Positions 1 to 9,418 of a stretch of 64,000 nucleotides of DNA are shown in pieces. Position 1 is the first letter of the stretch. Each line of letters opens with the position of its first letter. The notes under the pieces are model-generated. The model saw only the letters and a list, made by a program, of their open reading frames with translations, was not told the origin of the DNA and did no database searches. The DNA comes from Azolla caroliniana (lineage: Eukaryota; Polypodiophyta), in assembly GCA_043228905.1 (NCBI GenBank), contig JBHGNT010000021.1:12462001-12526000 (forward strand), in the 5' to 3' direction. The position numbers and the translations under genes are program-made.

Positions 1-342
1 GCAAGACCTTTTCCGAGGGAGTCATATAATGTGCCTCCAGCGAATACTCCGACTCCGATGTAGATTGACACTACACGTCGTCGAGGGCCATTATCCAAAG
101 AAGAAAAGCAACAACGTCGTACAAATCGACTATGTCTTTACTGCAGTGGACCAAGACATATTGCAATAAATTGCCCCCATAGGCCAAGAAGACAGGTAAA
201 CCAAATAGTCGTTAGTTCTAATTGTACTAAACCCGAGCCTATTTCAGTAGGGATATCTGATAGTCCTAATAGTACTAATAGCCCAGATCTAGCGAACAGA
301 TTTGATGTCCTTAGTCAGTTAGAAGAAGAGTTAAACGACTAA
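1..342 (+). pseudogene. gypsy-A gag C-terminus with CCHC zinc knuckle
   Basis: Frame 1 reads from the window edge to TAA at 340-342. A retroviral-type zinc knuckle is encoded at about 133-174 (C-x2-C-x4-H-x4-C, beginning CLYC and ending INC), the RNA-packaging motif of Gag nucleocapsid. A TAG stop at 61-63 lies just after an ATG codon at a place where relatives usually carry an acidic residue, so the frame is broken. The gag N-terminus is outside the window. The protease ORF starts 27 bases downstream in another frame. Confidence 0.85.
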
Positions 343-368
343 GTCCAGCCAAAATAGGAGTTGTTTGG

Positions 369-784
369 TTGGACAGCCCTAGATATGTGTGGCCCATTAG
401 TGGTTCCATTCCCTCTAAGCAAGTTAGTGATGTGTTTGTAGCCCAAGTAATAGTTAGTACTAAAAGTACCCCTCTAGTACATGTCCTAGCACTCCTAGAT
501 TCCGGAGCTAACTCTTGCTTTATGGATAAGAAATTTGCTCAAGCTCATAAGATATCCCTAAGAAAACTCCAGTGTCCAGCCTCTGTAGTAGTCATTGATG
601 GACGTCCCATTGCTTCCGGAAATATCATAGAAGAGTCAGAGCCCATTAATATTGTCCTAGATAACTTAGCATGTGTAGTATCATTTAATATTATTAGTAT
701 CCCAGAACATCCCATAGTTTTAGGATTACCGTGGTTCGAGTTACATAACCCAGACATAGATTGGAGAACAAGAGAAATCCGGTG
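369..784 (+). pseudogene. gypsy-A aspartic protease
   Basis: The ORF from 369 encodes a retropepsin-like domain. The catalytic motif DSGA sits at about residues 44-47, and the flap/hydrophobic part ends in a VLGLPW motif followed by NPDIDW, the usual end of gypsy protease. The frame continues to 887, but from about 780 the meaningful reading moves to the next frame, where the pre-RT linker and RT begin. That implies a single-base indel near 780-786 between protease and RT. The enzyme would have released mature Gag and Pol proteins; in this copy it is uncoupled from RT. Confidence 0.85.
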
Positions 785-2371
785 TCGACAAACCCAAGGG
801 TCAACTCAGAAGATGCAACCATTTTGCTACGTCAGTTGCGTAAAGAAGGGCACAAGGAGGAAATGTTCCTCTTTGCAATATCAGTAAACCCCTCCAGCAC
901 CACTAAAGAAGAATCCACTGTTCAACTTCCCGAGAAGTATCGTCATTACACCGATGTGTTCGATAAAGTACAAGCCAACACACTTCCTCATCATCGACTG
1001 TACGATTGTCCCATCGATTTACAACCGGGAAAAGAGCCACCATGGGGACCGATCTACAATTTGTCACCAACCAAGCTGGAAGTCCTTCGGGCCTATATAG
1101 AGGAGAATTTGGAAAATGGTTTCATCCGGCATTCGAAATCTCCAGCGGGCGCGCCCATTTTCTTCGTCAAGAAAAAGGATGGATCGCTTCGTCTCGTTGT
1201 AGATTACCGTGGCCTGAATAAGGTTACAATCAGGAATAGGTATGCTCTTCCCCTTATCTCAAGTCTTTTAGAACGGATCAATGGTGCCAGGTTCTTCACC
1301 AAGATTGACTTACGGGGAGCATATAACCTCATACGGATCCGACCAGGAGACGAATGGAAGACCGTGTTTCGCACCAGATATGGGCACTTCGAGTATACGG
1401 TCATGCCGTTCAGCCTCACTAATGCACCGGCAGTCTTCCAGCACATGGCTAATGATATATTCCGAGATCTTTTGGATGATTGTTTGATCATCTATTTGGA
1501 TGATCTACTGGTTTATTCAAAGACCCAAAAAGAACATGATTCTCATGTACTATTAGTACTAAAACGACTTCGAGAACATGGTCTGTATGCAAAGCTGGAA
1601 AAATGTAGTTTCGGATGCAACCAAGTGGAATTTCTCGGCTACATCATTTCGTCAGAAGGCATCTCCATGGACCCAGCAAAGGTCAAAACAGTGGTAGAAT
1701 GGCAGACTCCGCGTTCGGTGCGGGATGTGCAATGCTTCCTAGGCTTTGCCAATTTTTACCGGAAGTTCATACAAGATTACTCAAAGATCATTCTACCTCT
1801 CACACAACTTACCAGGAAGGGACAACCATTCATCTGGTCTGAAGAAACGGATGTGGCTTTCGAGAGTCTTAAAAAGGCATCTCCAATTCTAGCTCATGTC
1901 GATCCGGAAAAACCATTCATTATCGAAGCTGACGCATCGGATTTTGCATTGGGGAGCATTCTGTCACAACAGGGGAATGATGAGAAGCTACATCCTGTGG
2001 CTTTTCACTCACGCAAGTTTGACGCCGCCGAAATCAACTACGAAATTCATGATAAGGAGCTATTGGCAATAGTGGATTCTTTTATGCAATGGAGGCATTT
2101 TCTGGAGGGATCCTCTCATCCGATCACCGTATTTAGTGACCACAAGAACCTTGCCTACTTTCAGGATGCTCGTGTGTTGAATCAACGTCAAGCTCGGTGG
2201 GCCCACTTCCTCACGCATTTCGACTTCAAAATTACATATCGTCCGGCGAAGCACCAAGGGAAGGCAGATGCATTATCACGGCGTTCGTATCTAGCACCCC
2301 GTCCCGGCGAGCCAGCTTTCGATAACCAAAAACAAGTCATCTTGGGACCGGCACAACTACAAGCAACATAG
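785..2371 (+). pseudogene. gypsy-A reverse transcriptase and RNase H
   Basis: This reading frame (open from 761 to TAG 2369-2371) encodes the pre-RT linker, an RT with FVKKKDGSLR, LVVDYRGLN, TKIDLRGAYN, MPFSLTNAPA and the catalytic YLDD near residue 245, then LGFANFYRKF and an RNase H with EADASDFALG, DKELLAI and SDHKNLAYF. RNase H is followed by the tether ADALSRR that leads to integrase. In the RT motif a Ser replaces the Gly most relatives have (MPFGLTNAP). Catalytic residues of both domains are present, so decay shows mainly as the upstream frameshift and the downstream stop. Confidence 0.92.
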
Positions 2372-3650
2372 ATCTTTGACATGCCCATGGATTCCCGCGT
2401 TATCGATACCATACGCGAAGACTTGAAGACAGATGCATTCGCCCAAGCTATACTAGCACAAATTGATCCCTCTCGAGCGTCGTGTTCACAGTCAACCACC
2501 AGGTATGGACTATCGGCAATTCAAATACCATGATTGATTACTCTTCTTTAAAGAACTTTTGTATGTTCCTAATGGTTCTTGCCGCCTTCAAGTAGTACAA
2601 AACTGTCATGACACATATACAGCTGGGCATTTTGGTAGTACTAAAACACTACATTTAGTACAACGATCATTCTGGTGGCCCTATATGCGACAATTTGTCG
2701 AGGATTTTGTTCGGACTTGTGATACATGCTATAGAGCGAAAATGCCAAGGCATCATCCATATGGTTTATTAGAACCATTACCAATTCCAAGCAAGCTGTG
2801 GCAGTCCATTACTCTAGACTTCATCACAGATCTTCCAATTTCTAAGGGGTTCAATGCGATTCTAACGGTGGTCAATCGATATACGAAGATGGCTCATTTC
2901 TTGCCATGTACTAAGGAGATCTCCAGTGAAGACACTGCCGAAATTGTCATGCGTGAAGTATGTCGGCATCATGGACTTCCCGATAGTATCATCAGCGACC
3001 GTGGACCCCAGTTCGTGTCAAAATTCTGGAAGCACCTTTTTAACATGCGCAAGGTCAGTTGTAACCTCTCCTCTGGCTACCACCCACAAACCGACGGCCA
3101 AGCCGAACGAACCAATCAAACGTTGGAGCAGTATCTACGGTGCTTTCTCAGCTATCATCAGGATGACTAGGTAGATATTCTCCACTTCGCCGAATTTGCC
3201 TATAACAACTCTATCCACGCATCCACGAAAGTTACGCCATTTTATGCTTATACGGGATGTCACCCCCGGTGGTGTGTACTTGAAACCCCAGAGGTGTCCA
3301 CAAATCCTTGCGCAGAGGATCGTTTGGAGAGGTTACGCAAGATACGAGCGGATTTGTCTACTCATCTCCAACAAGCTCAACAAACACACAAGGTTTATGC
3401 GGATCGTCATCGACTCCCATCTAGTTTTAACATTGGAGATCGGGTATGGCTACTCCGACGACACATCAAGACTACTCGCCCATGCGAAAAGTTGGATTAT
3501 CGGCGATTAGGTCCTTTCCGTATTATAGGAAAGATTAATGATGTCGCTTTTCTTCTTGATCTACCTCCACAACTTCGGATACATCCGGTGTTTCATAGTT
3601 CTCTCCTCGAACCCTATCAAGAGAGCACCATCCCAAGCCGTATTACATAG
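2372..3650 (+). pseudogene. gypsy-A integrase
   Basis: The integrase region is spread over pieces: a leader after TAG 2369, a frameshift near 2500 and TGA near 2533, the main ORF 2559-3170, then 3171-3650 in the same frame after TAG 3168-3170, ending at TAG 3648-3650. The HHCC finger (CHDTYTAGH then CDTC), the three catalytic acids (DFITDLP, ISDRGPQF, AERTNQ) and the C-terminal GDRVWLLRRHIKT / LGPFRI / HPVFHSSLLEPY region are all recognisable. The 3168 stop replaces a Trp conserved in relatives (TGG to TAG). Integration activity from this copy is therefore very unlikely. Confidence 0.9.
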
Positions 3651-3902
3651 CCTCCACCCCCAATCGAGCTTGAAGATGGACCTGAGTACGAGGTTGCCGC
3701 CATCCTTGATTCCAAGCTTGTTCGCAACAAGCTCTACTATCTAGTCTATTGGCTAGGATATAGTCCCAACGAGCATACTTGGGAGCTGATAGAGAATGTC
3801 ACCAATGCTCGTGCTCTTCTTGAAGACTTCCATCGTCAATATCCAGACAAACCGGGTCCTCAATCCAAAATGACTCGTTACACTCGTCGTTTTAAAGGGG
3901 GG
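3651..3902 (+). pseudogene. gypsy-A chromodomain tail
   Basis: After TAG 3648-3650 the same frame encodes a chromodomain of about 55 residues (from YEVAAILDSK through YYLVYWLGY and HTWELIENV to ALLEDFHRQY), followed by a basic tail ending near 3909. The aromatic and acidic residues expected in the methyl-lysine cage (Tyr, Trp, Glu) are visible. Chromodomains at the integrase C-terminus define chromoviruses and steer insertion toward heterochromatin. The stop upstream separates it from integrase in this copy. Confidence 0.88.
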
Positions 3903-3906
3903 ATAG
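3894..3906 (+). other. polypurine tract of gypsy-A
   Basis: A purine run (AAAGGGGGGATAG) abuts the LTR start TGTCATG at 3907. It is the expected plus-strand primer site of an LTR element. Confidence 0.8.
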
Positions 3907-3994
3907 TGTCATGATATGGCAAAACTCGAACCCATGACCTTATGCTACATGGGTCGAGCTCTTGACCATTAGATTATACATTGTAATACATAGA
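3907..3994 (+). repeat. gypsy-A 3' LTR, left piece
   Basis: The LTR begins TGTCATGATATGG and matches the solo LTR starting at 10908. It breaks off at 3994, where the copia element was inserted; its last five bases ATAGA are the copia target site. The LTR resumes at 9310/9315. Confidence 0.92.
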
Positions 3995-4596
3995 TGATGG
4001 AAATAATCGTCACTTTCCAAACTTCACCTCTCGGCCACAACCAAGGAAACACACGAATCGTTGTTGCAGAAAATGGGAAATGCGAAAAATAGAGTGGACA
4101 CACGATTTATCGTGGAAAACCCTGTACGGGAAAAACCACGGGAGTACAAGACTCCGAACCAAAACTATGCACAGAGAAATATACAATGGCGAGCTGCAAG
4201 GCGACGACCTTGAGCTCGTTGTCCTCGCCACAGGCGGCGGAATTACACAGAGGCGTCGACCTCTTCCTCTCTCACGCTCTATCTCTCTCACGGCTGCTCT
4301 CTCTTCACTCCTCTTGAGTGGGAAAAACAGAAAAATGAGTAGCAACATTAAAACTGTTTGCCCTAAGTCATATTTATACACACATGACTTTGGGGCTATT
4401 TACAACTATAGCCTCAAGGGCCCTTGGCAAACATATTCACAGATATGTCCCAGCATCCGGATCTCTCTCCGGGTACATTCGTCATCCGGCTCCGAAGCCA
4501 GGGTCTTCATCATCCGGTTCCGAAACCGCAACCAGGCTTGTCGGCATTCATCTCCGACATCCGATCATCCCATCCGGAGGGACCGTAATCCCAACA
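3995..4596 (-). repeat. copia-1 LTR (3' LTR of the element)
   Basis: Read on the minus strand it begins TGTTGGGATTACGG at 4596 and ends TTTCCATCA at 3995. A minus-strand TATA-like box (TATAAATA) lies at 4371-4378. A pyrimidine-rich plus-strand segment lies at about 4258-4312. Confidence 0.95.
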
Positions 4597-4606
4597 AACT
4601 CCCCCT
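4597..4606 (-). other. copia-1 polypurine tract
   Basis: On the minus strand the sequence AAGGGGGAGTT lies between the polyprotein stop codon (4607-4609) and the LTR start at 4596. It is the plus-strand priming site. The stop codon directly touches it. Confidence 0.8.
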
Positions 4607-7600
4607 TCACTTCGGCATGGGATGTCTCTCCAATCCGATCCTCTTCCGGCATGCTTCCAGCTTGTCGGGTGTGAGCACCTTGGTCAGCATATCCGACCCG
4701 TTCTCGTCCGTGTGGATCTTCATCAGCACGAACTCCTTGTCTTCTATCCTTTCCCGGATCCAGTGATATCTTCGCTGGATGTGCTTCGTCCGGGAGTGAT
4801 AGGCCGCGTTCTTCGCAAGGTGGATTGCACTCTGACTGTCGCAGTAGAGTCGGTACTCCTCCTGCCGGATACCGAGCTCTCTAATGAAGTTCTTCATCCA
4901 TATTATTTCCTTGCCGGCTTCAATAGCCGCCATGTACTCCGCCTCCGTGGTTGACAACGCAACCGTCTTCTGCAGCCTCGACTGCCATGAAACAGCTCCC
5001 CCTGCATACGTCATCACATACCCTGATGTGGACCGGCTAGTATCTGCATCAGCCGACATATCCGAATCGGTGAAGCCGTCGAGTTCGGGCTTACCGGAGC
5101 CGAATCGGAGGCACACGTTTGCCGTGCCCTTCAGGTATCGGAGTATCCACTTGGCCGCGTTCCAATGCTCTTTGTCGGGATTGCTCATGTACCGGCTCAC
5201 CACTCCGACTGCATATCCTATGTCCGGTCGGGTACACACCATTGCGTACATCAAGCTCCCGACGGCAGAGGCATATGGTACTTTCATCATGTCCTCCTTC
5301 TCAGCCTTTGTCTTGGGCCTCTGCTTGCTGGACAGCTTGCAGTTTGCCGGGAGTGTTGACCCGACCGGTCTTGCTTCCGACATGTTGAACCGGTGAAGCA
5401 CCTTGGTCACGTACTTCTCCTGTGACAGCCACAACTGCTTCTTCTTCCGGTCCCGGATGATGTGCATCCCTAGTATTTGCCTCGCCGGACCCAGGTCCTT
5501 CATTGAGAAGGTTCGGTGAAGAGCCTTCTTCAGCATCCGTATCTTGACCTGGTCTCGTCCGACGATCAACATGTCGTCCACGTACAGGAGTATTAGAAAG
5601 TCTCCTCCTTCGAACTTCTTCACAAACACGCAGTGGTCGGACTGCGTTTTGAGGTACCCTTCGTCGGTCATGAAAGAGTCGAACTTCAGGTACCATTGCC
5701 GGGGAGCCTGCTTCAGTCCGTAAAGGCTCTTCTTCAACCGGCATACCAGGTGCTCCTTCCCTTTCTTCTCGAATCCTTCCGGTTGCTGCATGTAGATCTC
5801 TTCTTCGAGGTCGCCGTGAAGGAATGCCGTCTTCACGTCCATCTGTTCTACCTCGAGGTCCATGCTTGCCGCTATGCTCAACACCGTCCGGATGGAGGTC
5901 ATCTTCACTACCGGGGCAAATATCTCGTCGAAGTCGACGCCCTTCTTCTGCTGAAACCCCTTCACCACGATCCTGGCTTTGTATCTCGGGGGGTTTCCGG
6001 CATCTCCCGGTTTCAGCTTGAACACCCACTTGTTTCGAAGTGCCCGCTTTCCTTTCGGCAACTTCACAAGTTCATATGTGTGGTTCTCATGCAGGGAATC
6101 CATCTCGTCCTGCATGGCACTCAACCACCTGCGGCTCTGGGTGTCATGCTTTGCTTCTTCAAAGCTCTCCGGCTCCCCCTCGTCGGTTAGCAGCACGTGC
6201 TCTGGTTCCGGAAATCTCCGGGGGGCCCTTCTCTCTCTTAGAGGATATCTCCGTTCCGGAGCTTCGGTAACCGGTTCTTCCGATTCTTCTTCATCCGAAT
6301 CCATTTCGGGATCGGGGCCGGTTCCGGTATCATTTTCATCTTCCTCGGCCGGTTCTGTTTCTTCATTGTCTTCGGCCGGATCCTCGAGTGCTAACCGGTC
6401 CCTTGCCGGTCGGGACTGCTCCTCGTAGAGTTGATTCTCACCGGTCGACTTGGAGCTCTTCATCTTCTTCTCAGACTCCCAGTCGGCGAGTGTCTTGTCC
6501 TCCATGAAGATGATGTCTCGACTCCTGAATATCTTCTTGTCGACCGGGTCCCATACTCGGTAGCCGAACTCGTCGTCGCCGTAACCGAGGAATATGCATG
6601 GCCGGGTCTTTGGATCTAGCTTTCCTCTCCGGTCCTTTGCCACATGCACGTATGCGAGACACCCGAACACCTTCAGATGCCGGTAGGACACTTCCCTGCC
6701 GGTCCACACTCTCTGCGGCGTGTCTCCGTCCAAAGGTACTGAGGGTGATCTGTTTATCACGTATGTCGCTGTCGACATTGCCTCAGCCCAAAACCCCTTG
6801 GGTAATTTCGCATGCGCCAGCATACTCCGGACCCTCTCCATTATGGTCCGGTTCATCCTCTCGGCCAGCCCGTTCAGTTCCGGCGTCTTCGGCACAGTAA
6901 ACTCGAGCCGGATTCCTTTCGAGCGACAGTACTCCGCGAACTGCCCCCGGTATTCCCCTCCGTTATCCGCTCGTATCGCTTTCAGCTTCTTGCCGGATTC
7001 TCTTTCCACTCTCGCGTGGAGTTCTTTGAAGACGGACAACACTTGGTCCTTTGTCTTCAACGGTGCCGACCACAACTTCCGGCTGTGATCATCAATGAAT
7101 GTCACGAAGTATTGGGCTCCGCCATGTGACTTCGTTTCTACCTGACACACATCAGTGTGTACCAACTCCAATGGTACACTACGTCTCGTCGGTGGCCTTG
7201 AGTGGAAGGAGGTTCGGTTCTGCTTACCGGCCAGGCAATCGGTGCACTTCTCCAGGTGCACATGTTTCACTGGAATAAGGTTGTCTTCTGCAAGCCTCTT
7301 CATCCCCTTCTCACTCATGTGGCACAGTCTTTTGTGCCACAGCTCACCGGCAGTGTCGGCTGCCACATTCAGCTCTTCCGGACATAACCGGACATTGATC
7401 AGGTACAGTGTGTTGACTTTCCGGGCCCGAGCCACTATCAGGCTCCCCTTGCTGAACTTCATTACGCCGTTCCGGATGCTACCTGTGTAGCCTTCATCGT
7501 CTAGCCTCCCGGCCGAAATCAGGTTCAATCGGACCTCCGGAACGTGTCGGACATCCTTCAGCAGCATTTTGCATCCGGTCGAGGTTGTCAACCACACGTC

Positions 7601-8677
7601 TCCTATGCCGGCAATCCGGCACGTACCTTCATTTCCCATCCGAACACAGCCATGTTCACCGGCTGTGTAGGATGAGAAGTATCTTCTTTCCGGGGTCAGG
7701 TGGAACGACGCTCCGGAATCGACCACCCAGGTCGTCTCATTGCCGGCAATGTTTAGTTCACCTTCTTCGGTGATGAGCATGATTTCTTCCTCACTTGCCC
7801 CGAGTGCCGTCATTCCTTTCCTGTCCTGCCCTCGCCGATCCGGACCTCTCCGGTCCGTGGCTCCCCGGTATGCACCGTTTCTCTCCGGTGACTTCTTCGA
7901 ATCGGAGTCGTCGGCTCCGTTGTCCTTTCGGTAATGCCGACAATTCTTCCGGAAGTGCCCCGGCTTCCCACAGTGGAAGCATGTGGGTCTTCCTCTTGAC
8001 TGCGACCGGGTCCCCGACTTCTCCCGTCTTTGCGGACTCCGGTTCCATTGTCTTCCCCGTTCCGATTCGGTAAGCAGCGCCTTCGAGTCGGAGGCCGGTT
8101 CTTTATCTCTCCGACGCGCTTCTTCGTTCAAAATACTTGTCTTTACCGTTTGTAGGGACAAGTTATCTTCGGTGCAGGAGGTGCTGAGAGTCACCACCAG
8201 GTTCTCCCAGCTTTCCGGCAATGTACACATCAGGATGATGGCTTGCATTGCATCCTCCAACGGGAACTTGATCACGGCAAGCTGGTTCACGAATCCCATG
8301 AACGTGCTTACGTGTTCCACCATACTCTCGCCGTCCCGGTACTTGAGGTTCACTATCTTCCTCATCAGGGAGGTCCGGTTCAACGCATTCTTCCTCTCGT
8401 AGAGGCCCGACAGCTTCCGCCACATCTCATATGCGTTGATGTCGTTCGCCACATGTTGTAGAACGCTCACGTCGACGTATTGCCGAATGGTTGCAACGGC
8501 TTTCCGGTTCAGAAGCCTCCATTCCGACTCAAGTACCCCCTTCGGTATTTCCGACCTGTCAATCGGTTCGTACAGGTCCCGAACAATCAGAAGATCCTCC
8601 ATCTTGATCTTCCAGTCGGCGTAATTCTGCGCATTCAGCACCATCATCCCCGGCTGCCCGCTGCCGCCGCCTTCCAT
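4607..8677 (-). CDS. copia-1 Gag-Pol polyprotein, 1356 aa, intact
   Basis: One open frame encodes every copia domain in order: a Gag core (residues ~15-200), a CCHC knuckle CFHCGKPGHFRKNC (~232-245), protease with DSGAS (~320), the integrase HHCC region (LWHKRLCH and CTDCLAGK, ~450-490) and its DDE acids (VHTDVC, RADNGGEY, LAERMNRT), an acidic linker, RT with the catalytic YVDDM, and RNase H (TDSDMSADADTSRSTSGY, STTEAEYMAA, YHSRTKHIQ). Integrase before RT is the copia order. The ATG at 8677 follows 16 bases after the primer-binding site. No missing catalytic residue was seen. The domain wording is of the general TNT1-94 type. Gag and Pol are in one frame, so any excess of Gag must come from processing or splicing. 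Confidence 0.95.
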   Translation of the reverse strand: MEGGGSGQPGMMVLNAQNYADWKIKMEDLLIVRDLYEPIDRSEIPKGVLESEWRLLNRKAVATIRQYVDVSVLQHVANDINAYEMWRKLSGLYERKNALNRTSLMRKIVNLKYRDGESMVEHVSTFMGFVNQLAVIKFPLEDAMQAIILMCTLPESWENLVVTLSTSCTEDNLSLQTVKTSILNEEARRRDKEPASDSKALLTESERGRQWNRSPQRREKSGTRSQSRGRPTCFHCGKPGHFRKNCRHYRKDNGADDSDSKKSPERNGAYRGATDRRGPDRRGQDRKGMTALGASEEEIMLITEEGELNIAGNETTWVVDSGASFHLTPERRYFSSYTAGEHGCVRMGNEGTCRIAGIGDVWLTTSTGCKMLLKDVRHVPEVRLNLISAGRLDDEGYTGSIRNGVMKFSKGSLIVARARKVNTLYLINVRLCPEELNVAADTAGELWHKRLCHMSEKGMKRLAEDNLIPVKHVHLEKCTDCLAGKQNRTSFHSRPPTRRSVPLELVHTDVCQVETKSHGGAQYFVTFIDDHSRKLWSAPLKTKDQVLSVFKELHARVERESGKKLKAIRADNGGEYRGQFAEYCRSKGIRLEFTVPKTPELNGLAERMNRTIMERVRSMLAHAKLPKGFWAEAMSTATYVINRSPSVPLDGDTPQRVWTGREVSYRHLKVFGCLAYVHVAKDRRGKLDPKTRPCIFLGYGDDEFGYRVWDPVDKKIFRSRDIIFMEDKTLADWESEKKMKSSKSTGENQLYEEQSRPARDRLALEDPAEDNEETEPAEEDENDTGTGPDPEMDSDEEESEEPVTEAPERRYPLRERRAPRRFPEPEHVLLTDEGEPESFEEAKHDTQSRRWLSAMQDEMDSLHENHTYELVKLPKGKRALRNKWVFKLKPGDAGNPPRYKARIVVKGFQQKKGVDFDEIFAPVVKMTSIRTVLSIAASMDLEVEQMDVKTAFLHGDLEEEIYMQQPEGFEKKGKEHLVCRLKKSLYGLKQAPRQWYLKFDSFMTDEGYLKTQSDHCVFVKKFEGGDFLILLYVDDMLIVGRDQVKIRMLKKALHRTFSMKDLGPARQILGMHIIRDRKKKQLWLSQEKYVTKVLHRFNMSEARPVGSTLPANCKLSSKQRPKTKAEKEDMMKVPYASAVGSLMYAMVCTRPDIGYAVGVVSRYMSNPDKEHWNAAKWILRYLKGTANVCLRFGSGKPELDGFTDSDMSADADTSRSTSGYVMTYAGGAVSWQSRLQKTVALSTTEAEYMAAIEAGKEIIWMKNFIRELGIRQEEYRLYCDSQSAIHLAKNAAYHSRTKHIQRRYHWIRERIEDKEFVLMKIHTDENGSDMLTKVLTPDKLEACRKRIGLERHPMPK

Positions 8678-8692
8678 TTTCTGCAGCAGCTC

Positions 8693-8704
8693 GCTCTGAT
8701 ACCA
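8693..8704 (-). other. copia-1 primer-binding site (initiator tRNA-Met)
   Basis: Minus-strand TGGTATCAGAGC, three bases inside the 5' LTR, is the standard complement of the plant initiator tRNA-Met 3' end. Confidence 0.92.
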
Positions 8705-8707
8705 AAT

Positions 8708-9309
8708 TGATGGAAATAATCGTCACTTTCCAAACTTCACCTCTCGGCCACAACCAAGGAAACACACGAATCGTTGTTGCAGAAAATGGGAAATGCGAAA
8801 AATAGAGTGGACACACGATTTATCGTGGAAAACCCTGTACGGGAAAAACCACGGGAGTACAAGACTCCGAACCAAAACTATGCACAGAGAAATATACAAT
8901 GGCGAGCTGCAAGGCGACGACCTTGAGCTCGCTGTCCTCGCCACAGGCGGCGGAATTACACAGAGGCGTTGACCTCTTCCTCTCTCACGCTCTATCTCTC
9001 TCACGGCTGCTCTCTCTTCACTCCTCTTGAGTGGGAAAAACAGAAAAATGAGTAGCAACATTAAAACTGTTTGCCCTAAGTCATATTTATACACACATGA
9101 CTTTGGGGCTATTTACAACTATAGCCTCAAGGGCCCTTGGCAAACATATTCACAGATATGTCCCAGCATCTGGATCTCTCTCCGGGTACATTCGTCATCC
9201 GGCTCCAAAGCCGGGGTCTTCATCATCCGGTTCCGAAACCGCAACCGGGCTTGTCGGCATTCATCTCCGACATCCGATCATCCCATCCGGAGGGACCGTA
9301 ATCCCAACA
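8708..9309 (-). repeat. copia-1 LTR (5' LTR of the element)
   Basis: 602 bp, matching 3995-4596 with six transitions counted by eye (for example near 8932, 8970, 9172 and 9208). It has a minus-strand TATA-like box TATAAATA at 9084-9091. Confidence 0.95.
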
Positions 9310-9357
9310 ATAGAATATTATTTTCATTTATGTTTTATTATAGAAAATTGATGTATA

Positions 9358-9390
9358 TTCCAGATTTCTCTGGAACATTCTAGAAACTTC
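9358..9390 (+). promoter_or_regulatory. Heat-shock-element array in gypsy-A LTR
   Basis: Seven 5-bp-spaced units run TTC, GAT, CTC, GAA, TTC, GAA, TTC (first bases 9358, 9363, 9368, 9373, 9378, 9383, 9388). The last four form an uninterrupted nGAAn/nTTCn alternation, the known HSF-binding pattern. The array ends 20 bp before the TATA box. The match is read directly; heat induction is inference. Confidence 0.72.
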
Positions 9391-9410
9391 AGGAGTATTC
9401 CTTAGAACAC

Positions 9411-9418
9411 TATAAAAG
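9411..9418 (+). promoter_or_regulatory. TATA box of gypsy-A LTR
   Basis: TATAAAAG follows the heat-shock-like array and precedes the CT-rich leader. The same arrangement occurs in the solo LTR (TATAAAAG at 11092-11099). Confidence 0.7.

Larger units (their letters stand above)
3995..9309 (-). mobile_element. Complete young Ty1/copia element (copia-1)
   Basis: The two 602-bp LTRs (3995-4596 and 8708-9309) run TG to CA and differ at six positions by my reading, all transitions. The 5-bp target duplication ATAGA is perfect at 3990-3994 and 9310-9314. Next to the element's 5' LTR is a primer-binding site matching the initiator-tRNA-Met 3' end, and a purine tract abuts its 3' LTR. One uninterrupted ORF spans the interior. 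Low LTR divergence and the intact ORF indicate a recent insertion that may still be competent. Its interior is clearly more GC-rich than the flanking DNA. It splits the LTR of gypsy-A, so it is younger than that element. Confidence 0.96.

Noticed and set aside
4622-8710. Numerous plus-strand ORFs opposite the copia polyprotein (60-185 aa)
   Set aside because: They are antisense shadows of a GC-rich 4-kb ORF with no recognisable domains or start context.
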